From JADCRZ01 sp965200945 (GTDB lineage Bacteria; Bacteroidota; Bacteroidia; Chitinophagales; Chitinophagaceae), in the NCBI GenBank assembly GCA_965200945.1, contig OZ241749.1, positions 3,658,001 to 3,722,000 of the forward strand: a DNA stretch of 64,000 bases, read 5' to 3'. The notes under the pieces are model-generated. The model did no database searches and was not told the origin of the DNA. It saw nothing but the letters and a program-made list of their open reading frames with translations. Positions 36,960-45,884 of the stretch are shown one piece after another. Every line of letters begins with the position of its first letter. The stretch's first letter is position 1. The position numbers were made by a program, and so were the translations under genes.

Positions 36960-37907
36960 TCAGGCGTCGCCGGATGTGCTGCGCGGCGCTGACTCTTTCT
37001 CTTTGTTGATGGAATAAAGAATGGATGCGGTGATGCAGACGCAGATGACCAGCAGCGACACATATACCGGCACATGAATGCCTATCAGCTCGGCCAGCAT
37101 TTTTACCCCCACGAATATGAGCACCACGGCAATCCCCTGCGGAAGGTAATCGAACTTGCTGACCGCATTTTTGAGCAGAAAGAAAAGCGAGCGGAGCCCC
37201 AGCACGGCGAATATATTGGAGGTATACACCACTTCACGCCGCTGCGATATCGCAAACACAGCCGGGATAGAATCGAGGGCGAAGATGATATCCGTAGTGG
37301 CGATCACGATGATCACGAGAAACATATTCGTAAAATACCGCTTGCCGTCGATCGATACGATGAAGTTATTGCCGTTGTAGTTGCTGGCCACCGGCAGAAA
37401 GCGAAGAAGAAGCTTGTAGACACTGTTCTGGGAGAAGTCCTGCGGTTCATCGTGTTTGGTCATGAACATCCGGATACCCGTGATCATGAGGATGCCGCCA
37501 AATATATAGAGCAGCCAGTGGAAGCGCTCCACCAGCTCGATGCCCAGTGTGATAAAACCGATGCGAAGCACCACGGCCATCAGGATACCGATGAGCAGGA
37601 TGCGGGCATTGTTCTCATCCTTCACGCCGAAAAATGAAAAGATAAGGATGAAGACAAAGATATTGTCGATGCTGAGCGACCATTCCATGAGGTAGGCGCT
37701 GAGATATTCCACCGCTATGGTGCGGCCGCTTTCGATCCATAGAAAAGCAAAAAAGCCCAGCGCCAGCAGTACCCAGAAAAAGGTCTGCCAGAGGGCTTTT
37801 GATAAGGAGATGTGGGTATTCTTTTTACTGAGCACCCCGAGGTCCACGGCCAGCGCGGCAGCTATAACAAGACCGAACACCGTATAGGTAAGCTGCTCAC
37901 GTGTCAT
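36960..37907 (-). CDS. TerC/Alx-family membrane protein
   Basis: A 315-aa protein with about nine membrane segments. Characteristic TerC motifs include EWSLSIDNIFVFILIFSFFGV and TTDIIFALDSIPAVFAIS, whose acidic residues in the membrane suggest metal binding. Family members (Alx, TerC, MeeF-like) export manganese or serve metal homeostasis at the membrane; tellurite resistance is a side effect of some homologues. The specific ion is not readable. It ends 21 bp upstream of murF-alr on the same strand. Confidence 0.92.
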   Translation of the reverse strand: MTREQLTYTVFGLVIAAALAVDLGVLSKKNTHISLSKALWQTFFWVLLALGFFAFLWIESGRTIAVEYLSAYLMEWSLSIDNIFVFILIFSFFGVKDENNARILLIGILMAVVLRIGFITLGIELVERFHWLLYIFGGILMITGIRMFMTKHDEPQDFSQNSVYKLLLRFLPVASNYNGNNFIVSIDGKRYFTNMFLVIIVIATTDIIFALDSIPAVFAISQRREVVYTSNIFAVLGLRSLFFLLKNAVSKFDYLPQGIAVVLIFVGVKMLAELIGIHVPVYVSLLVICVCITASILYSINKEKESAPRSTSGDA

Positions 37908-37941
37908 GTGATTTTTTTATGCACAGCAAATATACGCTTTC

Positions 37942-39639
37942 CTATGCCTGGTATCTTCTTTTGCGAAGCCACTGGTAAAGCCCGGTAAACAGCATCACGA
38001 TGAGGATGGGCACAACGATGTTCACCACCTGCCAGGCCGTTCTTTGTTCTTCCAGCTTTTTCTTATCGAACAGCCGCAGCGTGTAATCCTTGCTCCGCGT
38101 TTCGAGGATGCCTGAATTGTCCGTAAGATAATCGATCGAGTTCAGCAGAAATTCCTTGTTCGCATACTGGTAACCGGTATACAGGTTCTTGCCCATGGGC
38201 AGCGGGCCGTTCTTCTCACTGACCGCATTCAGCCCGATATCGCCGTCGGCCACCACGATCATTTTCCCGTCGGCGGCGGCTGCCTGCAGGAAGGGCTGCC
38301 CATACGACGCCATCGTGCTTTTCTCCGCTTCCGAAACCCGGTTGGAATACAGCGATGAAAATTTTCCTTCCAGCAGCACCGCTACCGGAATGTTGCGGCG
38401 GGCAAAGGTGTTGGCATCTTCCTGCGTGCGCACAAACGCCCAAGCCACTTTTGCCGGACTCGAAAGTATCTTGGAAGCGTCGGAGGTTACCAGCAGGAAG
38501 GTTTTCCGGATGCCCGCCGCTTTCACCGTGTCGATAGAACCGGGAAACTGGGATACGATATAATCCAGGTTCTTGGCAATGGGATGGCCGCTTGTATTGG
38601 TGAGCAGCGGAAAATAAGGCCAGGGAAGCAGCTCGATCTGCGGCTTGCCCCCCATGGAGCCGATCACCGATGGCAGCTGGTCGCAGGTAAGGTCCTGCAC
38701 CAGGTCGAGGTTGATGCGCGCGCCGTACCGAAACAGCTGGTCTTCCAGGTGCAGCGCACGGTCGAATGCGATGAACTCATTCTGCGAGCGCTGCAGGCTG
38801 TCATATTCGGCATACACGTTGTCGATCATCCACATCACCTTTCCTCCGTGCATGATATACTGGTCTATCTTGAGTTTTTGCTCTTCCGAAAAAGGCTGCG
38901 TGGGCTTTGCGACGAGTACTGCACTAAACACGGGAGGGATCACAGGAACGGAGTCGATGGGCAGCACCCGGAAGTTGTAGTTGGCATAGAGCGTGTTCTG
39001 CAGGTCGTAGGTGTTGTAGCCAAGCGGCTCGCCGTTGCCGGCAAGGTAACCGATCAGCGGCACCGTATCGCGGGTGATGTCGCGGATGGCAGCGCCCAGC
39101 TTGTATTCCAGCAGCGCTTCGGCATTGTTGAGCGACGCGATGCCGTTCACGGCGCTCTGCCCCTGCAACAGGTCCACGGCCACCGCCCGGTCGCGGTACG
39201 TGACCAGCGCCCCGGGATAGATATACTGCTGCTCCTGCCCTTCCCCTTCCTTCAGCTGCGCCTTTACATTGATCGGATTGAGCCCGAGCCGGTGCAGCGA
39301 ATCCAGGAACGCATTCTTCAGCGTATCGTTGAGGCCTTCACCCGGTTTTTCAAACCGGTACCGTATATTGGCGCCGCCCGTCTCCTTGAACTCCTGCAGC
39401 AGGTCGCCCGAGCTGCCGGCCAGCTTCCTGAACCCGGCCGGCATGTCGCCCGACAGGAAGAGGGTGATGTTCACCGGCCCGCGCAGGTTGCCTAGTAATT
39501 TTTTGGTGGGCGCCGACAGCGTGTACCGTTTTTCGCTCGTAAGGTCGAGGCGGACATGGAAAAGCAAAGCCGCTATATTCACCAGTAGAAGGATGATCAG
39601 AACACCGATCCAGCTATATCGTGCAAGAGGTTTAATCAT
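37942..39639 (-). CDS. gldG: Gliding-motility ABC transporter substrate-binding-like subunit GldG
   Basis: A 565-aa protein with an N-terminal membrane segment, a large extracytoplasmic ABC_transp_aux domain and one C-terminal membrane segment (VVNIVVPILIVMLFTGLYQWL). The typical GldG start is visible (LDLTSEKRYTLSAPTKKLLGNL). With GldF and the ATPase GldA it forms an ABC complex linked to Bacteroidota gliding; many non-gliding species also keep it. It is 14 bp downstream of gldF and co-transcribed. gldA is not adjacent. Confidence 0.93.
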   Translation of the reverse strand: MIKPLARYSWIGVLIILLLVNIAALLFHVRLDLTSEKRYTLSAPTKKLLGNLRGPVNITLFLSGDMPAGFRKLAGSSGDLLQEFKETGGANIRYRFEKPGEGLNDTLKNAFLDSLHRLGLNPINVKAQLKEGEGQEQQYIYPGALVTYRDRAVAVDLLQGQSAVNGIASLNNAEALLEYKLGAAIRDITRDTVPLIGYLAGNGEPLGYNTYDLQNTLYANYNFRVLPIDSVPVIPPVFSAVLVAKPTQPFSEEQKLKIDQYIMHGGKVMWMIDNVYAEYDSLQRSQNEFIAFDRALHLEDQLFRYGARINLDLVQDLTCDQLPSVIGSMGGKPQIELLPWPYFPLLTNTSGHPIAKNLDYIVSQFPGSIDTVKAAGIRKTFLLVTSDASKILSSPAKVAWAFVRTQEDANTFARRNIPVAVLLEGKFSSLYSNRVSEAEKSTMASYGQPFLQAAAADGKMIVVADGDIGLNAVSEKNGPLPMGKNLYTGYQYANKEFLLNSIDYLTDNSGILETRSKDYTLRLFDKKKLEEQRTAWQVVNIVVPILIVMLFTGLYQWLRKRRYQA

Positions 39640-39653
39640 AGTAATCTGCGGAC

Positions 39654-40376
39654 TTAGCGGCGGACAAGTTTTTGATGGATCAGGAAAAGGAAGAAGGCGG
39701 TCACACTAAGAAAATAGATCACGTCGCGGCTGTCGATCACGCCGCGGCTGATGCTGGTATAGTGAAAGTTGATGCCCAGCATCTCGAGGTAGTAATCGGC
39801 GCCGGCATGGAAGGCGGGTATCTTGCTCACTGCATCAAACCCGTTGTACACCAGGAAACAGGCAAAGGCGCTCACGATAAAAGCGATGACGGCATTGTTC
39901 GTAAAGCTGCTGCAGCACACGCCGATGGCAGTGAACACGCCGGATAGAAAGAGCAATCCGATATACGAACCGATGGTAGCGCCGGTGTCGATGCCCGCAT
40001 TTTCCGACAGGGCCTGCATGGAAACAATATAGATCAATGTGGGAAGGAGCGCGATCACTGCGATCAGGAAGCTGCCGGTATATTTCCCCAGGATCAGCTG
40101 CCAGCGGCTCAGCGGCCGGGTCTGCAAAATTTCATAGGTGCCCGTTCTGAACTCGTCGGCGAAACAGCGCATCGTAATGGCCGGTATCAGCAGCAGCAGG
40201 ATCATGGGAGCCAGCTGAAAGAATTTCTCCAGCGTAACGTACCCGAAATCAAAGATGCTGGAATCCGGAAAAACAAAGAGGATCAATCCGTTGAGCAGCA
40301 AAAAAACAACCACCGCAATGAGCCCGGTGAGGCTGCTGAAAAACTGCCTGAATTCTTTTTTACAGATCGACCACAT
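39654..40376 (-). CDS. gldF: Gliding-motility ABC transporter permease GldF
   Basis: A 240-aa ABC-2 type permease with six membrane segments. The family-typical N-terminus ICKKEFRQFFSSLTGLIAVVVFLLLNG and the cytoplasmic coupling region CFADEFRTGTYEILQTRPLSRWQLILGKY are clear. It forms the membrane channel part of the GldAFG complex. It is the first gene of the gldF-gldG pair; upstream is the iscA terminator. Confidence 0.93.
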   Translation of the reverse strand: MWSICKKEFRQFFSSLTGLIAVVVFLLLNGLILFVFPDSSIFDFGYVTLEKFFQLAPMILLLLIPAITMRCFADEFRTGTYEILQTRPLSRWQLILGKYTGSFLIAVIALLPTLIYIVSMQALSENAGIDTGATIGSYIGLLFLSGVFTAIGVCCSSFTNNAVIAFIVSAFACFLVYNGFDAVSKIPAFHAGADYYLEMLGINFHYTSISRGVIDSRDVIYFLSVTAFFLFLIHQKLVRR

Positions 40377-40450
40377 TGCCCAAAAGTAAAAGATATGAGT
40401 AGATATAAGAGGCAGAAAGATATAAGATTATGATAAGATTGAAATAAAAA

Positions 40451-40471
40451 AGACAGGGCAGAACCCTGTCT
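40451..40471 (-). terminator. Terminator downstream of iscS-iscA
   Basis: AGACAGGG pairs with CCCTGTCT (8 bp, 5-nt loop). On the minus strand it is followed by a U-rich run. It lies 80 bp after the iscA stop. Confidence 0.7.
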
Positions 40472-40551
40472 CTACATGATATCATTTATGTGCGTGAATG
40501 ACTGCCGGCAATTAACCTGGCTTAACGCACCATGCCCCAAGTACACCGCTC

Positions 40552-40881
40552 TTACACAGCGAAACTTTCCCCGCAGGCGCAGGTGCGACTGGCGTTCGGA
40601 TTGCTGAAATAAAACCCCTTTCCGTTCAGCCCGTCGCTGAACTCGAGGGTGGTATTTACCAGGTACAGGAAGCTTTTGAGATCGGTGACCACCCTGATGC
40701 CGTTGTCTTCAAACACCTGGTCGCCCTTTTTCTCGACGCTGTCGAAATCCATTTTGTAACTCAGGCCGGAGCATCCTCCGCCCACAACCGATACACGAAG
40801 AAAAAATTCTTTGCCTTCCCCGGCGGCTTCTTCCATCAAGCCGGTAATTCTTTGTCTTGCCTTATCGCTTACGTAGATCAT
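40552..40881 (-). CDS. A-type iron-sulfur cluster carrier (IscA/ErpA-like)
   Basis: A 109-aa HesB/IscA protein from ATG 40881 (MIYVSDKARQRITGL). The longer frame to 40977 has a non-conserved lead and is rejected. The three cluster-binding cysteines are in VVGGGCSGLSYKM and, near the C-terminus, ASRTCACGESFAV. It takes or delivers [2Fe-2S]/[4Fe-4S] clusters to target enzymes. It follows iscS by 99 bp on the same strand. A scaffold (IscU) gene is not next to it. Confidence 0.93.
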   Translation of the reverse strand: MIYVSDKARQRITGLMEEAAGEGKEFFLRVSVVGGGCSGLSYKMDFDSVEKKGDQVFEDNGIRVVTDLKSFLYLVNTTLEFSDGLNGKGFYFSNPNASRTCACGESFAV

Positions 40882-40980
40882 ACTTTTATTTTTTGTGCGC
40901 CTTGCCGGTAAAACGGTCCCGGAAATCCGGCGCGTATATTTAGATAGAACCGGTGCCTGTAAAGGCGGGCCGGCCATAAT

Positions 40981-42198
40981 TTAATGAACTGTCCAGGCCT
41001 CGCTGTCTATCTCCACACCATCCTTGAACATCTCCCAGAGCGGACTTATCTCCCTGGCCTTCGTCACCCCGGCGGTGATCTGCTGAATGGCGTATTCGAT
41101 TTCTTCCTCCGTCGTAAAACGGCTCAGGCTGAACCGGAGCGAAGAATGTGCCAGATCATCACCCAGTCCCAGCGCTTTGAGCACATAGGAAGGCTCGAGC
41201 GTGGCCGATGTGCAGGCGGAGCCCGACGACACTGCGATGCTTTTGTTAAAACCCATCATCAGCCCCTGTCCTTCGACGTATTTGAATGAAATATTGGAAA
41301 CATGCGGAAGGCGGTGCTCGCGGCTGCCGTTCACACGCGTCTCCTCAAGTGCCAGCACGGCGCTCTCGAGCCGGTCACGCAGGGTGCTCAGCCGGGCCGC
41401 TTCCTGCTCCATTTCCTTGCGACAAAGTTCGCAGGCTTTTCCGAAACCCACAATGCCGGGCACATTCAGCGTGCCGCTGCGCATGCCTTTTTCATGACCG
41501 CCCCCATCCATCTGGGCGGTCAGTTTTACGCGTGGATTTTTACGGCGTACATACAGGGCACCCACGCCTTTGGGGCCATACATCTTATGGGCGGAAAAGG
41601 CGAGGATGTCGATCCCGTCCCTGTTCACGTCTACCGGTACCTTACCAACCGCCTGCGTGGCATCGGTAAAAAAGAGGACGCCATGTTCACGGGCGATCCG
41701 GCTGATCTCTGCAACGGGCTGTATGGTACCGGTCTCGTTGTTGGCATACATGATGGAGATCAGCACCGTTTCCGGCCGGATGGCAGCTTCCAGCTCGCCG
41801 GTATCTATCCGGCCGTCCTTTTTTACAGCCAGGCACGTGATGTCGGCACCCTCTTTCTCTAGGTGTTTGCAGGTGTCTAGCACCGCTTTGTGTTCGGTAT
41901 TGCAGGTGATGATGTGGTTTCCCTTGCCGGCGTACTGACTGAACACACCTTTGAGGGCCAGGTTGTCGGCTTCGGTGGCGCCGGAGGTGAAAACGATCTC
42001 CTTGGGTTCGGCCCCGATCAGGTCTGCCACCTGCTCGCGGGCAAAATCCACCGCTTCTTCCGCCACCCATCCAAATGCATGACTACGACTGGCAGCGTTG
42101 CCGAAATGTTGCGTAAAATAGGGGATCATGGTATCCACCACCCGCGGGTCGCAGGCCGTGGTGGCATTGTTGTCAAGATATACGGGAAGTTTTACCAT
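40981..42198 (-). CDS. iscS: Cysteine desulfurase, IscS type
   Basis: A 405-aa PLP enzyme (class V aminotransferase fold) that converts cysteine to alanine and passes persulfide sulfur to Fe-S assembly and tRNA thiolation. The PLP Lys is in FSAHKMYGPKGVGALY. The persulfide-forming Cys lies on the loop SSGSACTSATLEPSYVL typical of group I enzymes. The N-terminus (VYLDNNATTACDPRV) is canonical. It leads an operon with iscA and is divergent from the epimerase gene. Confidence 0.95.
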   Translation of the reverse strand: MVKLPVYLDNNATTACDPRVVDTMIPYFTQHFGNAASRSHAFGWVAEEAVDFAREQVADLIGAEPKEIVFTSGATEADNLALKGVFSQYAGKGNHIITCNTEHKAVLDTCKHLEKEGADITCLAVKKDGRIDTGELEAAIRPETVLISIMYANNETGTIQPVAEISRIAREHGVLFFTDATQAVGKVPVDVNRDGIDILAFSAHKMYGPKGVGALYVRRKNPRVKLTAQMDGGGHEKGMRSGTLNVPGIVGFGKACELCRKEMEQEAARLSTLRDRLESAVLALEETRVNGSREHRLPHVSNISFKYVEGQGLMMGFNKSIAVSSGSACTSATLEPSYVLKALGLGDDLAHSSLRFSLSRFTTEEEIEYAIQQITAGVTKAREISPLWEMFKDGVEIDSEAWTVH

Positions 42199-42280
42199 TG
42201 CACAATTGCCGTTTACAGGACTACAAAATTAATCCTTTCCGGTTGTAATATTTATGGCTATTTTGCCGCAAACACACCAC

Positions 42281-42682
42281 ATGCTCTCTGTAGAACACAT
42301 CGGCATCGCCGTAAAAGAGCTGGCCGTTTCCGTACCGCTGTTTGAAAAGCTGCTGAACACAGCCAGCTATAAAACCGAAACGGTTGAAAGCGAACAGGTC
42401 AGCACCGCCTTTTTCAGGTCGGGCAATACCAAGATAGAGTTGCTGGAAAGTACCGGTGCGGCCGGGCCAATTTCCCTTTTTCTGGACAAACGGGGAGAGG
42501 GCATGCATCACATTGCCTTTGAAGTGGAAGATATTCATGCGGAGATGGAGCGGCTGTCGGGGGAAGGGTTCACGCTCATCAACCCTGTTCCCAAACGGGG
42601 GGCCGATAACAAGCTGGTGTGCTTTCTTCATCCCAAAAGCACCAACGGCGTACTGGTGGAGCTATGCCAGGAGATCCGGTAA
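42281..42682 (+). CDS. mce: Methylmalonyl-CoA epimerase
   Basis: A VOC-fold enzyme, 133 aa from ATG 42281 (MLSVEHIGIAVKEL). The longer frame from 42254 places a promoter-like sequence inside the coding region. Metal and active-site residues are seen in VEHIGIAV, IELLEST, EGMHHIAFEVED and GVLVELCQ. It interconverts (2S)- and (2R)-methylmalonyl-CoA in propionyl-CoA metabolism and fits with the B12-binding mutase subunit at 26,301. Confidence 0.92.
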   Translation: MLSVEHIGIAVKELAVSVPLFEKLLNTASYKTETVESEQVSTAFFRSGNTKIELLESTGAAGPISLFLDKRGEGMHHIAFEVEDIHAEMERLSGEGFTLINPVPKRGADNKLVCFLHPKSTNGVLVELCQEIR

Positions 42683-42694
42683 GCAGATACAGGT

Positions 42695-43432
42695 TTACGA
42701 GCCGCTGACGATGTCGGCTTCTTTTCCCAGCCCAAGCTTGTCCATCGCGACCTGCGCGGCGATCTGGCTCGCGTCTTTTTTATTGTAGGCCTTCCCCTGT
42801 GCTATGAGGCTGCCATTTACCATGGCACCTACGGTAAACAGGCGTCGGCCGTTCTCCAGCTTTTCGTCGATGGTCTCGAACTCAAGACTTTTCCCGTTCT
42901 TATTCGCCCACCCATAGAGCTTGTTCTTGTGGTTGATTTCCAGGTTTTCCAGTTCTTCCATGAAGAGGTAGGGAAGAATGATCCGGTTCACCACCCACTC
43001 CATGGTTTTGTCGTACCCGCGGTCGAGGTACACGGCGCCAACCACGGCTTCGAGCGTATTACCGAATATCTGGCTGATCTTGAGTGAATTGTCGTATTTA
43101 TTGTAGTTGGAGATCTTTTTCATCCCCATTTTCACTGCGATGTCATTGAGGGTGGCGCGGTTTACCATCTTGCTGCGCATTTCCGTCAGGAAGCCTTCTT
43201 CTCTGTAGGGATATTTTTTAAAGAGAAAATCGGCGACGATGCCGCTCAGGATGGCATCTCCCAGGTATTCGAGGCGTTCGTTGTTTTCGGCAGCGGCGTC
43301 TTTTACCGATCTGTGGGTGAGGGCAACTTTATACAATTTGGTGGCCCGCGGGCTGAATCCAAGTACGTTTTTCAGCTGCCTTTTGTATGAAAGAGCGTTT
43401 GATCGTTTAAAAATTCGTGAAAACCAGCCCAC
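42695..43432 (-). CDS. rnc: Ribonuclease III
   Basis: A 245-aa dsRNA endonuclease for rRNA and mRNA processing. The catalytic signature ERLEYLGDAILSGIV is followed by the second acidic site (QIFGNTLEAVVGAVYLDRG). A C-terminal dsRNA-binding domain (about 170-240) ends with SQIAAQVAMDKLGL. The N-terminal ~20 residues before the RNase domain are variable. It is the last gene of acpP-fabF-rnc, an order common in bacteria. Confidence 0.95.
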   Translation of the reverse strand: MGWFSRIFKRSNALSYKRQLKNVLGFSPRATKLYKVALTHRSVKDAAAENNERLEYLGDAILSGIVADFLFKKYPYREEGFLTEMRSKMVNRATLNDIAVKMGMKKISNYNKYDNSLKISQIFGNTLEAVVGAVYLDRGYDKTMEWVVNRIILPYLFMEELENLEINHKNKLYGWANKNGKSLEFETIDEKLENGRRLFTVGAMVNGSLIAQGKAYNKKDASQIAAQVAMDKLGLGKEADIVSGS

Positions 43433-43591
43433 TGGATCTATGTTATTTCTGTTAAAATTAAACTTTGTTTGCAGAAAACAACAGGTAATACAGGGAGATT
43501 TATAGAAAAATAAGTATTACCCACCTTCCGGGAGCCAATATTTCCGGGGAAACCGGTCTCAGCCGCCCAAACTGGACCAACTGACAAAAAA

Positions 43592-44842
43592 TTACTGGTA
43601 TTTTTTGAAGATGACTGCGGCGTTGTGTCCGCCGAAACCGAAAGTATTGCTGAGCGCTGCCCGTACGGGTCTTTGCTGGGCCTTGTTGAAGGTGAAGTTC
43701 AGCCGGAGATCGAGTTCCGGGTCGTCGGTGAAATGGTTGATGGTAGGTGGTACGATGTCATGAATAATGCTCATGACGCAGGCAATGGCTTCAATAACAC
43801 CGGCTGCACCAAGGCAGTGGCCGGTCATGGATTTGGTGGAGCTGATGTTGATGTTGTAGGCGTGCTCACCGAAAACGGAGGTAATGGCTTTGGTCTCCGC
43901 CCCGTCGCCGAGCGGGGTGGAAGTGCCGTGGGTATTGATGTAGTCGATGTCTTCCGGCTTCATCTTGGCATCTTTGAGGGCGGCGATCATCACATTTTTA
44001 GCGCCCAGTCCGTCGGGATGGGGAGCGGTGATGTGATGCGCGTCTGCGCTGGCGCCACCGCCGGCGATCTCGCAATAGATCTTGGCCCCTCTTGCCAGGG
44101 CATGTTCCAGTTCTTCCAGTACAATAACCCCGGCACCTTCTCCCATTACAAAACCGTCGCGGTCTTTGTCGTACGGGCGGCTGGCCGTTTTAGGGTCATC
44201 GTTGCGCTCACTAAGGGCTTTCATGGCGTTGAAGCCGCCTACGCCGGCCTCGCTGATCACGCTTTCACTGCCGCCGCTCAGGATGATGTCTGCTTTTCCT
44301 ATCCGGATGTTGTCGAAGGCGTCTATCATGCCGTTGGTGGAAGACGCGCAGGCGCTTACCACGGCATAATTGGGCCCTCTGAAACCGTGCCGCATGGAAA
44401 TATGGCCGGAGGCAATGTCAAGGATCATCTTGGGAATAAAGAAAGGATTGAAACGTGGCGTGCCGTCGCCCTTGGCGAAGTTCATCACCTCTTCCTGGAA
44501 GGTGATCAGTCCGCCGATGCCGCTGGCGAAGATGACGCCAACCCGGTCGGGGTTCACGTTCTCTTTGGTGATGCCGGCGTCGAGTACGGCCTGGTCGCTG
44601 GCCACCAGTGCCGTTTGTGTGAACCGGTCGAGCTTGCGGGCCTCTTTCCGGTCGAGGTACTGGGTAGGTTCAAAATTTTTCAATTCGCAGGCAAAGCGGG
44701 TCTTGAATTTAGAGGCATCGAACTGAGTGATATAATCGGCACCGGAAACGCCATTCACCAGGTTGGTCCAGTAATCATTGAGATTATTACCTAATGGGGT
44801 GAGGGTTCCAATGCCTGTTACGACAACTCGTTTTAACTCCAT
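43592..44842 (-). CDS. fabF: 3-oxoacyl-ACP synthase II
   Basis: A 416-aa condensing enzyme that elongates acyl-ACP with malonyl-ACP in fatty-acid synthesis. The Cys-His-His triad is visible: nucleophile Cys in VVSACASSTNGMID, His in NTHGTSTPLGDGAE, and His in STKSMTGHCLGAAGV. The C-terminal NTFGFGGHNAAVIFK is typical. It lies 108 bp downstream of acpP and is cotranscribed with it. A long frame on the opposite strand is a shadow. Confidence 0.97.
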   Translation of the reverse strand: MELKRVVVTGIGTLTPLGNNLNDYWTNLVNGVSGADYITQFDASKFKTRFACELKNFEPTQYLDRKEARKLDRFTQTALVASDQAVLDAGITKENVNPDRVGVIFASGIGGLITFQEEVMNFAKGDGTPRFNPFFIPKMILDIASGHISMRHGFRGPNYAVVSACASSTNGMIDAFDNIRIGKADIILSGGSESVISEAGVGGFNAMKALSERNDDPKTASRPYDKDRDGFVMGEGAGVIVLEELEHALARGAKIYCEIAGGGASADAHHITAPHPDGLGAKNVMIAALKDAKMKPEDIDYINTHGTSTPLGDGAETKAITSVFGEHAYNINISSTKSMTGHCLGAAGVIEAIACVMSIIHDIVPPTINHFTDDPELDLRLNFTFNKAQQRPVRAALSNTFGFGGHNAAVIFKKYQ

Positions 44843-44950
44843 ACAGCTCGCCGGAATTTTAAAAATTGATAAATCCGCCTTCTAAAGCGTTAAAGACTTG
44901 AAAAAGGCGGATTGCAGGGAAAATATGCTTATATAAGACAGATATGCGTG

Positions 44951-45187
44951 TTACTTAGCGTGTTCTTCCAAATAGGAAACAGCCTGTCCAACGGTGGTGA
45001 TGGTTTCAGCCTGTTCGTCGGGGATGGAAATGTTGAATTCTTTTTCGAATTCCATGATCAGCTCAACGGTATCCAGTGAGTCGGCACCCAAATCATTTGT
45101 GAAAGAGGCCTCATTGGTTACTTCTGCTTCTTCAACTCCTAACTTATCAACAATGATTTTTTTAACTCTTGTTGCTATGTCTGACAT
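44951..45187 (-). CDS. acpP: Acyl carrier protein
   Basis: A 78-aa acidic helical protein. Ser in NDLGADSLDTVELIMEFE is the 4'-phosphopantetheine attachment site. It carries growing acyl chains for FabF and other enzymes. The length and charge are typical. A good promoter lies upstream and fabF downstream. Confidence 0.97.
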   Translation of the reverse strand: MSDIATRVKKIIVDKLGVEEAEVTNEASFTNDLGADSLDTVELIMEFEKEFNISIPDEQAETITTVGQAVSYLEEHAK

Positions 45188-45211
45188 TTTAATAAATTTT
45201 AGTTATGGCTG

Positions 45212-45240
45212 CAAAAATATACTTTTTGAATTAAAAGCAA
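45212..45240 (-). promoter_or_regulatory. Promoter of acpP
   Basis: On the minus strand TTG (45240-45238) is followed after 18 nt by TATTTTTG (45219-45212). This matches the Bacteroidota -33 TTG / -7 TAnnTTTG pattern. Transcription would start about 20 nt before the acpP ATG. Confidence 0.7.
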
Positions 45241-45452
45241 TGGACAACAATTGTTTATTTTAAAGATAGAAATTCCGGCTCAGACCCCTCCATAATTTTG
45301 TTATAGAACCCTTTATAATCCATGCAAACGGCGAGCCTGCCCCCCGCGGGCAGCCTGCTTTGCCCGCTATCTTTTTACGGTCACGTCACGCAAAATCAAA
45401 TTATAAGCAGTAATTTGAAGCCGGAATTCTGAACGATTCAAATCATCCTGTA

Positions 45453-45881
45453 ATGGCGTTAAAGTTAATAGATCACGGCAGTGTCGAATATCAGCAGATG
45501 GTCAATTTGCGCAACGAAATTCTGCGAAAGCCGCTTGGCCTTACTTTCACGCCGGAGGAGCTGGAACAGGAAAAAGAAGAGATCCTGATCGGCGCTTTTG
45601 AAGACGATAAGATGCTGGGATGCTGCATGCTGATCTCCGAAGAGGAAAAAGCCTGCCGCCTCCGGCAGATGGCCGTCCTCAACACCCAGCAGGGCAAAGG
45701 CATCGGCCGCGCCCTGATGCTTTTTGCAGAAACCATTGCGCGTGACCGTGGTTTTAGGAAGATCACGATGCATGCCCGCAACACCGCCGTCGGCTTTTAT
45801 GAAAGGCTGGGCTATAGGATCAGCGGCGAAGAGTTCCGTGAAGTGACCCTGCCCCATTACGTAATGGAAAAAAACCTGTAG
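45453..45881 (+). CDS. GNAT-family N-acetyltransferase
   Basis: A 142-aa acetyl-CoA-dependent acetyltransferase. The acetyl-CoA pyrophosphate loop (motif A) is QMAVLNTQQGKGIGRALMLF, followed by motif B, ITMHARNTAVGFYERLGY. The N-terminal IDHGSVEYQQMVNLRNEILRKPLG resembles ElaA/YjcF-like members. The substrate is unknown. It is convergent with the downstream glycosyltransferase, with only 3 bp between the stop codons. Confidence 0.9.
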   Translation: MALKLIDHGSVEYQQMVNLRNEILRKPLGLTFTPEELEQEKEEILIGAFEDDKMLGCCMLISEEEKACRLRQMAVLNTQQGKGIGRALMLFAETIARDRGFRKITMHARNTAVGFYERLGYRISGEEFREVTLPHYVMEKNL

Positions 45882-45884
45882 CGC

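Noticed and set aside
43625..44794. A 389-codon open frame opposite fabF
   Set aside because: Antisense shadow of a strongly conserved gene; no domain features.
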